19,747 nt of DNA from an uncultured Collinsella sp. (GTDB lineage Bacteria > Actinomycetota > Coriobacteriia > Coriobacteriales > Coriobacteriaceae): the NCBI GenBank assembly GCA_900540905.1, contig UQHR01000041.1:1-19747 (forward strand), read 5' to 3'. A model generated the notes under the pieces. That model did no database searches. It was not told the DNA's origin and saw only the letters and a program-made list of their open reading frames with translations. Positions 6,480 through 12,913 of this stretch are shown in pieces. The first letter of the stretch is position 1. Every line of letters starts with the position of its first letter. Position numbers and translations under genes: made by a program.

Positions 6480-7967
6480 ATGAGCAAATACATCATCGGA
6501 ATCGATCAGTCCACGCAGGGCACCAAGGCGCTGCTGGTGGACGAGGGCGGCCATCTGATTCATCGTGCCGACCGCTCGCATCGCCAGATTGTCAATGATG
6601 CCGGCTGGGTGAGCCATGATCCGGTCGAGATCGCCGCCAACGTGTTGGCCGTGGCGCGTGCCGTGGTGGAGGAGACCGGGGTCAATCCGGCCGACATTGC
6701 CGGTATTGGCATCTCCAACCAGCGCGAGACCACCGTTGCCTGGAACCGCACGACGGGCGAGCCGCTGTGCGACGCCGTGGTGTGGCAGTGTGCCCGCGCC
6801 CGCGAGCTGTGTGACGAGCTTGCGGCGCGCGAAGGCGTGGCAGAGCTGGTGCGTGACACAACGGGCCTGGTGCTCTCGCCCTACTATCCGGCGGGCAAGA
6901 TGGCTTGGATCCTCGCGAACGTTCCGGCGGCTGCCGAGGCCGCGGCGTCGGGTGAGCTATGTCTGGGCACCATCGATGCCTGGGTGGTCTGGACGCTCAC
7001 GGGCGGCGCGGAGTTTCGCTGTGACTGGTCCAATGCCAGCCGCACGCAGCTCTTCGACCTGCGCCGTGGCTGCTGGAGCGAGCCGGTGTGCGAGGCCTTT
7101 GGCATCGATCCGGCCTGCCTGCCGCAGGTGACCGATTCCGACGGTCTGTTTGGCACAACGGACCTGGATGGCTTTTTGCCCGCACCCGTGCCGGTACACG
7201 GCGTGCTGGGCGACAGCCATGCGGCCCTGTTTGCGCAGGGTTGCCACAGCCGCGGCATGGCCAAAGCGACCTATGGCACCGGCAGCTCGGTCATGATGAA
7301 CGTCGGCAACGAGTTTGTCGCCAGCTCGCACGGGCTTTCGAGCTCGCTTGCGTGGCGTATGAACGGCGTGACCGAGTATGTACTCGAGGGTAACGTGAGC
7401 TACGCCGGCGCCGTCAAGACCTGGCTGCGCGACGACCTGGAGCTCATCAACAACCCCGAGGAGGTCACCGACCTGTGCTACGCCGCCAACCCGGCGAGCC
7501 ATGTCTACTTTGTGCCGGCGTTTACCGGCCTGGGTGCGCCGCACTGGGCAAGTGATGCCGAGGGATGCGTTTTTGGCATGACACGTACCACGGGCCGCGC
7601 GGAGTTCGTAAAGGCTGCCGACGAGTCGATCGCCTATCAGATTTTTGACGTCATTGATGCGATGGTCGAGGATTCGGGCGCGGCGCTTGCCGAGCTTCGT
7701 GTTGACGGCGGCCCCACGCGCGATGCGTACCTGATGCAGTTTGAGAGCGATTTGGTTGGCTCGCCCATCCGCATTGCGAGCAATGACGAGATGAGCGGTC
7801 TGGGCGCGGCTTGGGCCTGTGGTATCGCACTGGGCATGTACACACGCGATGTCGTCGACGTCTACGGCGCCCGCGGCATCGTGGAGCCTGCCATGCCCGC
7901 TGACGAGCGAGCCAAAAAGATCGCCGGCTGGCGCCATGCCGTCGAGGTGACGATTGCGTACGAGTGA
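6480..7967 (+). CDS. FGGY-family carbohydrate kinase (glycerol kinase-like)
   Basis: This is an ATP-dependent sugar or polyol kinase, 495 residues. The N-terminal ATPase fold opens YIIGIDQSTQGTKALLVD (phosphate 1 region). ISNQRETTVAWNR at 78-90 and WSNASRTQLFDL near 183 resemble glycerol kinase. GDSHAALFAQG puts the catalytic base at Asp245, and YGTGSSVMM (265-273) is the phosphate-binding turn of the second domain. I chose the ATG at 6480 for its GGGAGAG ribosome site; an in-frame ATG at 6456 lies inside the upstream hairpin. GlpF and GlpO are absent, and the gene follows an aldose isomerase and a split transketolase. I therefore read it as a ketose kinase, such as an apulose kinase, rather than a glycerol kinase. 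Family assignment is firm; substrate is inferred. Confidence 0.88.
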   Translation: MSKYIIGIDQSTQGTKALLVDEGGHLIHRADRSHRQIVNDAGWVSHDPVEIAANVLAVARAVVEETGVNPADIAGIGISNQRETTVAWNRTTGEPLCDAVVWQCARARELCDELAAREGVAELVRDTTGLVLSPYYPAGKMAWILANVPAAAEAAASGELCLGTIDAWVVWTLTGGAEFRCDWSNASRTQLFDLRRGCWSEPVCEAFGIDPACLPQVTDSDGLFGTTDLDGFLPAPVPVHGVLGDSHAALFAQGCHSRGMAKATYGTGSSVMMNVGNEFVASSHGLSSSLAWRMNGVTEYVLEGNVSYAGAVKTWLRDDLELINNPEEVTDLCYAANPASHVYFVPAFTGLGAPHWASDAEGCVFGMTRTTGRAEFVKAADESIAYQIFDVIDAMVEDSGAALAELRVDGGPTRDAYLMQFESDLVGSPIRIASNDEMSGLGAAWACGIALGMYTRDVVDVYGARGIVEPAMPADERAKKIAGWRHAVEVTIAYE

Positions 7968-8033
7968 CGCCCTGGGGCGATATCACGGAGCGCTATTCGT
8001 GCCGATAGGTAAAGATGCGGACGAGAGGGTGAT

Positions 8034-8690
8034 GTGATGCGGTAGAGTCCAACGCGTCGAATGATGGTCTACGTATGTGGGATTCTATTCCTGAGCTGCG
8101 GCGTTGTAATGAATGCGCGCACGGGGCTTGGTGTTGCGCCCATGAGTACGGTGCCGTACCTTATGTATATCATCGAGGGTTTGAGCTTCGGTACGGCATC
8201 GTTTGTGGTGTATTGCGTATTCGTGGTTGCCCAGCTTCTCCTGGTGCGTTACCCGGATGTCAAGATTCTCTTGCAGATACCCGTCAGTCTGCTGCTTAGC
8301 GTTTTCATCGACGTGCTGGATATCTGGCTGTTTCCATTTACCGCAACGGGACTCATCGATGGCCTGGTCATGCTGGTCATTGCCGTATCGTTCACAGCGC
8401 TCGGCGTGACGCCGATCGTCTCCGCGCGGCTCGTTCCCGTTGCGCCCGACGGCATGGTGCAGGCGCTCTCCCAGGTGTTTCACTGTGAATTTGGTAAGGC
8501 GAAGTATTTCTTTGACGGGAGCTGTGTATGTATCGCACTGGTCTACGGGCTTGTGCGTACGGGTGCTGTGGTGGGCATCGGTATCGGCACCGTAGCCGCC
8601 GCGCTCCTGGCGGGCGGTATCTGCACGTTTTGGGGTCGTCTGCTCAACCGCAGGCTCATGGCCTTTATGGAAGAGCCTGCGAGCATGTAG
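8034..8690 (+). CDS. YczE/YitT-like integral membrane protein with an amber codon near its 5' end
   Basis: A five-helix membrane protein of about 209 residues is readable from ATG 8061. The segment NARTGLGVAPMSTVPY after helix 1 and the conserved glycines match the YczE family, whose function is not known. Hydrophobic stretches lie near residues 3-20, 44-63, 69-92, 96-120 and 166-188. The best ribosome site, GAGAGGG (8023-8029), serves GTG 8034 or ATG 8037. That frame continues M-R-stop(TAG 8043-8045)-S-P-T-R-R and then into the protein. The basic residues before helix 1 look like the genuine N-terminus, so the gene may carry a nonsense mutation or rely on reinitiation at 8061. It ends 26 bases before the ROK kinase gene and may be co-transcribed with it. 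Confidence 0.65.
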
Positions 8691-8716
8691 ACGCATTGAG
8701 CGAGAGGGGAGCGGCC

Positions 8717-9655
8717 ATGAGGCAGCTGTTTGGAATTGATATCGGCGGAACGAGCGTCAAATGGGCGATTGTGAGTGAGAACTACGAGTTTGGTGACCGT
8801 GGTTCGGTTCCGACGGCGTTCGTTTCGGCCGATCAGCTGGTCGACACGCTCGTGGCACTCGTAGAGCCGTATCGCGAACAGGCCGTAGGCGTGGGCATCT
8901 CGGCCCCGGGTGGCATCTTCGGTTACGAGGCCGATCCAGACGGGACGATCCATCGCGGTGGTGCGCTGCCGTACATGGACGGGTTTCCGCTTGGTCGAGT
9001 GCTGCGTGAGCGACTGGGGTTGCCTGTGACCGTTGTCAACGATGGCAAAAGCTTTGCGCTTGGTGAGTACGCTGCTGGTGCGTTGCGCGGCGTGGACGTG
9101 GGTTGCGTGGCGGTAATCGGTACGGGCATCGGCGGAGGTATCGTGGTTGACGGCCGGGTGCTGATGGGTGCGGGCGGTTTCGCGGGCGAGTTCAGCTTCC
9201 TGTCCAACAACGTAAACGAACCGCTTGATCATTGCGATACGTTCGCGACTTCGAGCGGATGGCACGGCCTGCAGAATCTCGTGGCAGTCGAACTTGGCAT
9301 TTCGGATGAAGCTGAACTGGAGGCCCTCGATGGCCGACGGATCTTCGGGCTATTGGAGCACGGGAGCGCGTCCGAAGTCTCCGCTGTGCAGCGCGGATTG
9401 GATGCTTATGCTGAGCTGTTTGATCGTGTGCTTGTGAATCTGCAGTGCGTTATCGACCCGGCGGTCTTCGCGGTTGGTGGTGGCATCAGCTGTCATCCCG
9501 CGCTGTTCGAGGCGCTCGACCGTAAGATGGATGACGTCATGGCGCACTACACTGGTTTTCTGAAAGATATGCCTCGTCCGCACGTGGTCCCGGCACAGCT
9601 GGGTAACGACGCCAATATCTACGGTGCCGTTGCAACTTGTTTGCGAGTGCTGTAA
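8717..9655 (+). CDS. ROK-family sugar kinase lacking the usual zinc motif
   Basis: The 312-residue protein has an actin-like ATPase fold. FGIDIGGTSVKWAIV (5-19) is the first phosphate loop, VVNDGKSFALGEY carries the catalytic Asp109, and VIGTGIGGGIVVDG (133-146) is the second phosphate loop. There is no N-terminal helix-turn-helix, so it is a kinase rather than a repressor. Most ROK kinases have a glycine-histidine followed by a CxCGxxGCxE zinc site after GGFAGE; here that stretch reads FSFLSNNVNEPLDHCDT and lacks it. Some beta-glucoside kinases also lack it, so a glucoside or other sugar substrate is possible. GAGAGGGGA at 8702-8710 supports the ATG at 8717. A long in-frame upstream extension overlaps the previous gene and is not credible. 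Confidence 0.85.
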   Translation: MRQLFGIDIGGTSVKWAIVSENYEFGDRGSVPTAFVSADQLVDTLVALVEPYREQAVGVGISAPGGIFGYEADPDGTIHRGGALPYMDGFPLGRVLRERLGLPVTVVNDGKSFALGEYAAGALRGVDVGCVAVIGTGIGGGIVVDGRVLMGAGGFAGEFSFLSNNVNEPLDHCDTFATSSGWHGLQNLVAVELGISDEAELEALDGRRIFGLLEHGSASEVSAVQRGLDAYAELFDRVLVNLQCVIDPAVFAVGGGISCHPALFEALDRKMDDVMAHYTGFLKDMPRPHVVPAQLGNDANIYGAVATCLRVL

Positions 9656-9696
9656 GTGCAGACCATCGATTGGTCTGGTGGCGATTATTGCGATTG

Positions 9697-9726
9697 ACCC
9701 GGTGGCGATTACAGTCGCTGCCGGGT
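9697..9726 (+). other. Hairpin after the ROK gene, without T-run
   Basis: A 12-base stem (9697-9708 with 9715-9726) includes two T-G wobbles. The word GGTGGCGATTA also occurs twice in this stretch (from 9677 and from 9701). A shorter palindrome, GACCA/TGGTC, sits at 9661-9675. These precede the true terminator at 9771. Confidence 0.4.
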
Positions 9727-9770
9727 TAGAAAACTAGATGCTGAACGCTCGATATTATCGGCTGCGCGGT

Positions 9771-9809
9771 GCCCCGTCCCAAAGTAGTCATTTGGGACGG
9801 GGCTTTTTT
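9771..9809 (+). terminator. Strong Rho-independent terminator after the ROK gene
   Basis: A perfect 13-bp GC-rich stem (9771-9783 with 9791-9803), a seven-base loop and six T residues. It ends the ROK transcript before luxS. Confidence 0.9.
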
Positions 9810-9821
9810 GACTGCTATCAT
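9792..9821 (+). promoter_or_regulatory. Possible luxS promoter overlapping the terminator
   Basis: TTGGGA (9792-9797), 18 bases, then TATCAT (9816-9821) preceded by TG (extended -10: TGCTATCAT). It begins within the descending arm of the upstream terminator. It is the best promoter-like pair I see between the ROK and luxS genes, and transcription would begin about 55 bases before the luxS start. It is a reading by eye. Confidence 0.4.
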
Positions 9822-9884
9822 GGGTGCGATTGTTGCGACCAACTAAAAGAGCCCGTCCCAAATTGACTACCGAGAGGATCTGCC

Positions 9885-10373
9885 ATGGAGCGTATCGCGA
9901 GTTTTTCCGTTGATCATCTGCTGCTTGAACCAGGCGTGTATGTGAGCCGCGTCGACCGCGATCCGGCGACCGGCGCCGCCGTTACCACGTTTGACCTGCG
10001 CTTGACCACGCCCAACAAAGAACCGGTCATGAACACGGCGGAGTGCCACACCATCGAGCACCTGGGTGCGACGTTCCTGCGCAACCATGCCGAGTGGTCG
10101 AGCCGCATTGTCTACTTTGGGCCTATGGGCTGCCGCACGGGCTTTTACCTGGTCGTGTTTGGCGAGGTGACGAGTGAGGAGATCTTGCCGCTCGTGCGCG
10201 AGTTGTTCGAGTTTGTTGCTGGCTTCGAGGGCGATGTCCCCGGTGCCGCTCCCGAAGAGTGCGGTAACTACCTGGACCAGAATCTCCCTATGGCAAATTG
10301 GCTCGCGCGTCGCTATCTCGACCGCGATCTGATCGATATCGACGAGGCGCACCTGCACTATCAGCAGGCGTAA
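9885..10373 (+). CDS. luxS: S-ribosylhomocysteine lyase LuxS
   Basis: LuxS cleaves S-ribosylhomocysteine to homocysteine and DPD, the precursor of the AI-2 signal, completing the activated methyl cycle. The 162-residue length is standard. The metal site is HTIEH (His55, Glu58, His59) plus Cys126 in PEECGNYLDQ. The catalytic cysteine is Cys83 in FGPMGCRTGFYL, and the substrate-contacting N-terminus SFSVDHLLLEPGVY is present. GAGAGGA upstream of ATG 9885 is a good ribosome site. The gene stands alone between two terminators. The pfs nucleosidase that makes its substrate is not in the window, so no methionine-recycling operon is visible here. Confidence 0.97.
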   Translation: MERIASFSVDHLLLEPGVYVSRVDRDPATGAAVTTFDLRLTTPNKEPVMNTAECHTIEHLGATFLRNHAEWSSRIVYFGPMGCRTGFYLVVFGEVTSEEILPLVRELFEFVAGFEGDVPGAAPEECGNYLDQNLPMANWLARRYLDRDLIDIDEAHLHYQQA

Positions 10374-10404
10374 GGCTGCTCGCGGGAATATCGTTCGTAC
10401 CAGA

Positions 10405-10434
10405 AGCGCCCCCGCTCGTGTGGGGGCGCTTTTT
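10405..10434 (+). terminator. Rho-independent terminator of luxS
   Basis: AGCGCCCCC (10405-10413) pairs perfectly with GGGGGCGCT (10422-10430), followed by a short T-run to 10434. Confidence 0.9.
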
Positions 10435-10508
10435 CATACCGAGTGCTCACAACAGGAAGAAATTGTTCTAGAATGTTCATACTGTCACACAAACGAACAG
10501 GAGCGAAC

Positions 10509-11153
10509 ATGCAAATCTACTCTGTTACCGACCCCGAATTCAAGCCCTATGGCCGCGTGTGGGACGACGTTCCGTCCAGCCTGACCGCCCCGCTCGTCGA
10601 GGTGCTCTCCGCAACGCCCGTCCCCGAGGGCGGCAAGTACGTGGCCTCCGCGCCCGAGCTGGAGCAGGTCGAGGGCGCCGACACGCTCGGCCTGCTCATG
10701 TATGGCGGCCGTCCGTTCCAGCTGGGCTGGTGCAACGGCCACAACACGAAGCTCAACTGCTTGGAGTATCACCGCGCGAGCGAGTTCAACCTGGGTGCTC
10801 GCGACTTTATCCTGTTGCTGGCCAAGCGCGAGCAGATTGTCGACGGCAAGCTCGACACCGCGCAGGTCAAGGCGTTCCGCGCGCCTGCCGGCACGCTCGT
10901 TGAGGTCTACGCCACCACGCTGCACTACACGCCGTGCATGGTCGACGACGGCGGCTTCCAGGTGATGGTGGCGCTGCCCGCCGGCACCAACGGCCCGCGC
11001 CCCGAGGCTGCGGCCGACATGCCCGCGGCCGGCGACAGCTACTGCTACTGGAAGGCCGACAAGTGGGTTCTCTGCCACGCCGATAGCCCCAAGGCTGCCG
11101 AGGGCGGCTACGTGGGTCTCGTCGGCAAGAACCTCGACATCACCGTGGACTAG
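10509..11153 (+). CDS. DUF4867-family protein, cupin-like, unknown function
   Basis: This 214-residue protein resembles the DUF4867 family by recall of its opening (MQIYSVTDPEFKPYG) and central block. The segment GWCNGHNTKLNCLEYHRASE (73-92) places His78, Glu86, His88 and Glu92 close together, and LHYTPC brings His139, about 50 residues later. This spacing resembles the metal site of cupin-fold enzymes, so a metal-dependent sugar or small-molecule enzyme is possible; no function is known to me. The start ATG follows AGGAGCGAAC. It is monocistronic as far as visible, and its upstream region has repeated TGTTC/GAACA words (10464-10508). Its last 18 codons are part of a 247-bp repeat that recurs after the neighbouring ATPase gene. 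Confidence 0.75.
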   Translation: MQIYSVTDPEFKPYGRVWDDVPSSLTAPLVEVLSATPVPEGGKYVASAPELEQVEGADTLGLLMYGGRPFQLGWCNGHNTKLNCLEYHRASEFNLGARDFILLLAKREQIVDGKLDTAQVKAFRAPAGTLVEVYATTLHYTPCMVDDGGFQVMVALPAGTNGPRPEAAADMPAAGDSYCYWKADKWVLCHADSPKAAEGGYVGLVGKNLDITVD

Positions 11154-11161
11154 GGTCTTCC

Positions 11162-11218
11162 GTCTCGATCTGTAACAGTTGGCGCGCTAAATCGTCTCTA
11201 TCTGTTACAGATCAAGAC
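11162..11218. repeat. Palindrome unit 1 (TCTGTAACAG type)
   Basis: GTCTCGATCTGTAACAG (11162-11178) is complementary to CTGTTACAGATCAAGAC (11202-11218) with one mismatch, separated by 23 bases. It lies between converging DUF4867 and ATPase genes and may work as a bidirectional transcription barrier. An equivalent unit occurs in the right repeat copy. Confidence 0.75.
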
Positions 11219-11242
11219 AAACCGCGGGGGCCGCCCGAACAA

Positions 11243-11297
11243 TCTCAATCTGTAACACCAGGCCCGGTTTTGACGGCCTAACTGTTACAGATCGAGA
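11243..11297. repeat. Palindrome unit 2 (TCTGTAACA type)
   Basis: TCTCAATCTGTAACA (11243-11257, less its last base) pairs with TGTTACAGATCGAGA (11283-11297) with one mismatch. An inner GGCC/GGCC pair tightens the loop. It shares the core words and outer TCTC/GAGA with unit 1, so the two are tandem members of one palindrome family. Confidence 0.7.
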
Positions 11298-11313
11298 CAA
11301 ACCGGCCCCAGCA

Positions 11314-11342
11314 ACCACAAAGGTGCCTATCCCCTTTGTGGT
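11314..11342. repeat. Palindrome unit 3 (CCACAAAGG type)
   Basis: ACCACAAAGG and CCTTTGTGGT are perfect complements around a nine-base loop. In the right copy the descending arm has a substitution (CCTTTTTGG), weakening the stem. Confidence 0.7.
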
Positions 11343-11349
11343 GGGTTGC

Positions 11350-12456
11350 CTAGAGCTTGCTGCGCAGGTGGTCAGCCATATAGGGGACGGCGAAGCGCAC
11401 GTAGCCGCGGCGGGCCTGCTCGATAACGCCGGCGTCGATGAGGCGCCGGCGATACTTTTGCGCATAGTCGGGTGTGACTGACATGCGCTTCGCAACATCA
11501 GAAATGCGAGACACAGCGTCTTCGTCATCAGTCATTGCGGAGAGAAACGCGACGTCTTGGTCTGACAGCGCGGCGAGCGTCGTTTCGCAAACATCGTTTT
11601 CGAAATCGACTTTCGACGCTTCGATGGCTCCGTCGATTAACCCTTGCGTCGCACGTTCGCCTGTCCTGCAGCGATTGGCGATGTTATAGCCGATGAGTTG
11701 TAGCATATAGGGCGAGCCTTGGGTTGCGCGAGCGGCACGGAGGCGAAGATCGTTTGGAATATCAAGGCCGAGCTCATCGAAAGCCCGCTGGTAATAGGTA
11801 TCGACATCTCCGACTGAAAGCGGTTCGAGCGTGACCTTTCGAGCGCGGTTGAGAAATGTCAGCACGCGGTCATTGAGTGTTGCGCAGACGGCTCCCGGAA
11901 GGCCCGCCATGACGAGCGCGACGTTGAGTCGTTCGCCGACCAGCTCTTGATAGGCGGTGACGAGCTGTCTGATCTCGGGTGAATTTGCTTGGAGCTCGTC
12001 GATGAGGATGAGGATGCCGTGCCCCTGCTCGGTCAGTTTGCGCGCGAGCTGCGTGAGCTTGAACTGAAAGCTCTTGGTCTCCTGTACGTCTCGTGTGAAC
12101 TCGAGGCCTGCCGAGAGGCCGAAAACACTTAGGCTGCCACTCGCGAGTTTGGGAAGGCAGCGTTTGTTGACGTAAGGCTTGCCTGCTTCTTGGATTTTCT
12201 CGACAATGCGCTCGAGCATATCCTCGGAGGCTACGGTAGGCGTGGCGACAACAAAGCCGAGCTTGCGTGCGCGGTCGGCAAGTTCCCACAGAAGAACCGT
12301 CTTGCCGCTGCCTCGCTGTCCAAGCATGAGCATGGCTCGGTCGCGATTGCCCGGTTCCTGCTCAAGGCCGGATATGAATGTCGAAATTACAGTTTCGCGC
12401 CCGACGAGATAGGATGGGCGATTTCCAAATGAGGGGGAGAAGATGGTTTCAGTCAT
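11350..12456 (-). CDS. AAA-type ATP-binding protein with C-terminal winged helix
   Basis: This is a 368-residue P-loop ATPase of the type usually labelled 'ATP-binding protein'. Walker A is GQRGSGKT (46-53) and Walker B is ILILIDE (148-154, Asp153-Glu154). The segment LVGRETVISTFISGLE (17-32) before the P-loop is typical of STAND/Orc-like ATPases that begin with a 'GRE' box. Residues about 296-360 look like a winged helix (LSDQDVAFLSAM, then DYAQKYRRRLIDAGVIE), suggesting DNA or partner binding. The role is unknown. AGGGGAC lies just before the ATG, downstream of a purine-rich leader. The gene is alone, opposite in direction to its neighbours, and bracketed by 247-bp repeats. No partner nuclease or toxin gene is adjacent. 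Confidence 0.85.
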   Translation of the reverse strand: MTETIFSPSFGNRPSYLVGRETVISTFISGLEQEPGNRDRAMLMLGQRGSGKTVLLWELADRARKLGFVVATPTVASEDMLERIVEKIQEAGKPYVNKRCLPKLASGSLSVFGLSAGLEFTRDVQETKSFQFKLTQLARKLTEQGHGILILIDELQANSPEIRQLVTAYQELVGERLNVALVMAGLPGAVCATLNDRVLTFLNRARKVTLEPLSVGDVDTYYQRAFDELGLDIPNDLRLRAARATQGSPYMLQLIGYNIANRCRTGERATQGLIDGAIEASKVDFENDVCETTLAALSDQDVAFLSAMTDDEDAVSRISDVAKRMSVTPDYAQKYRRRLIDAGVIEQARRGYVRFAVPYMADHLRSKL

Positions 12457-12520
12457 AAGTCCCCTTTCCTTTCTTTCCTATTTTTCCCTTTTTTTCCTAT
12501 TCAGTCAAATGGCCTGCCAA
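12457..12520 (-). promoter_or_regulatory. Purine-rich leader of the ATPase gene
   Basis: On the minus strand the 45 bases before the ATPase start are nearly pure A and G, ending in AGGGGACTT before ATG. A TTGACT box lies on the minus strand at about 12501-12506, but no clear -10 box was found. This AT-rich patch differs from its GC-rich surroundings, which fits an insert of separate origin. Confidence 0.4.
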
Positions 12521-12576
12521 CCGAGGGCGGCTACGTGGGTCTCGTCGGCAAGAACCTCGACATCACCGTGGATTAG
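12521..12576 (+). pseudogene. Duplicated 3' end of the DUF4867 gene
   Basis: The frame reads EGGYVGLVGKNLDITVD and a TAG stop at 12574-12576, identical in protein sequence to the end of the DUF4867 protein. It has no start or upstream body. The only base change in the coding part is the silent GAC to GAT. Confidence 0.85.
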
Positions 12577-12767
12577 GGTCCTTCATCTCGGTCTGTAACA
12601 GTTGGCGCGCTAAATCGTCTCTATCTGTTACAGATCAAGACGAACCGCGGGGGCCGCCCGGACAATCTCAATCTGTAACACCAGGCCTGGTTTTGACGGC
12701 CTAACTGTTACAGATTGAGACAAACGGGCCCCAACTGCCACAAAGGTGCCTGTCCCCTTTTTGGTGG
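12521..12767. repeat. Direct repeat, right copy
   Basis: This is the second copy of the 247-bp repeat at 11098-11344. Differences are mostly transitions and cluster outside the former coding part. The palindromes of units 1 and 2 are kept, including TCTGTAACAG and CTGTTACAG arms. It lies in the 457-base gap between the ATPase and GH1 genes, where it sits upstream of GH1. Confidence 0.9.
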
Positions 12768-12847
12768 CTGGGTATCAGAAAGTGTCAGACGTGGGCGGCT
12801 GCTGGGCGCCTGCGTGCGAAAAGAAGTGTCGACCTGCGCCGTTGTCG

Positions 12848-12877
12848 TTGAGCGGCGCGCTGTTTGTGGGGGATACT
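12848..12877 (+). promoter_or_regulatory. Weak promoter candidate for the GH1 gene
   Basis: TTGAGC (12848-12853), 18 bases, then GATACT (12872-12877), about 36 bases before the GH1 start. An inverted repeat GCGCCG/CGGCGC overlaps the -35 box. Support is weak, but no better pair is visible after the repeat. Confidence 0.25.
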
Positions 12878-12913
12878 GAAACCACGACAAGCAGCGTATG
12901 AAAGGATCGATGC

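Larger units (their letters stand above)
11098..11344. repeat. Direct repeat, left copy
   Basis: These 247 bases recur at 12521-12767 in the same orientation with about 15 differences and no gaps by hand alignment (about 94% identity). The first 52 bases or so, the 3' end of the DUF4867 gene, are identical. The rest holds two TGTAACA/TGTTACA palindromes and one CCACAAAGG/CCTTTGTGG palindrome. The repeat stops six bases before the ATPase stop codon. Confidence 0.9.
11098..12767. mobile_element. Possible inserted ATPase cassette bounded by 247-bp direct repeats
   Basis: A single minus-strand ATPase gene with its own upstream region (about 11345-12520) is flanked by two long direct repeats. Each repeat contains the 3' end of the DUF4867 gene. 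Re-creation of a target gene's 3' end is what integrative elements do, but no integrase, transposase or relaxase is encoded. Alternative origins are a local tandem duplication with later insertion, or recombination with another genome region carrying the same palindromes. The repeat structure is seen directly; the mobile reading is inference. Confidence 0.45.

Noticed and set aside
6480..7967. Reading the FGGY kinase as a true glycerol kinase (glpK)
   Set aside because: The sequence is glycerol kinase-like, but glpF, glpO and glpD are absent and the operon context is isomerase plus transketolase, so a ketose kinase fits better.
8528..8716. Upstream extension of the ROK frame starting inside the membrane protein gene
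   Set aside because: The extension overlaps the YczE-like gene in another frame and has no ROK similarity; the ATG at 8717 has a strong ribosome site and begins directly before the phosphate loop.
9810..9884. SAM or SAH riboswitch in the luxS leader
   Set aside because: The leader is short and no riboswitch core could be recognised; only the complementarity with the terminator arm is visible.
11098..12767. CRISPR array or conventional insertion sequence at the repeated palindromes
   Set aside because: The repeats are long and just two, there are no regular spacers, no transposase is present and there are no terminal inverted repeats at the ends of the ATPase segment.
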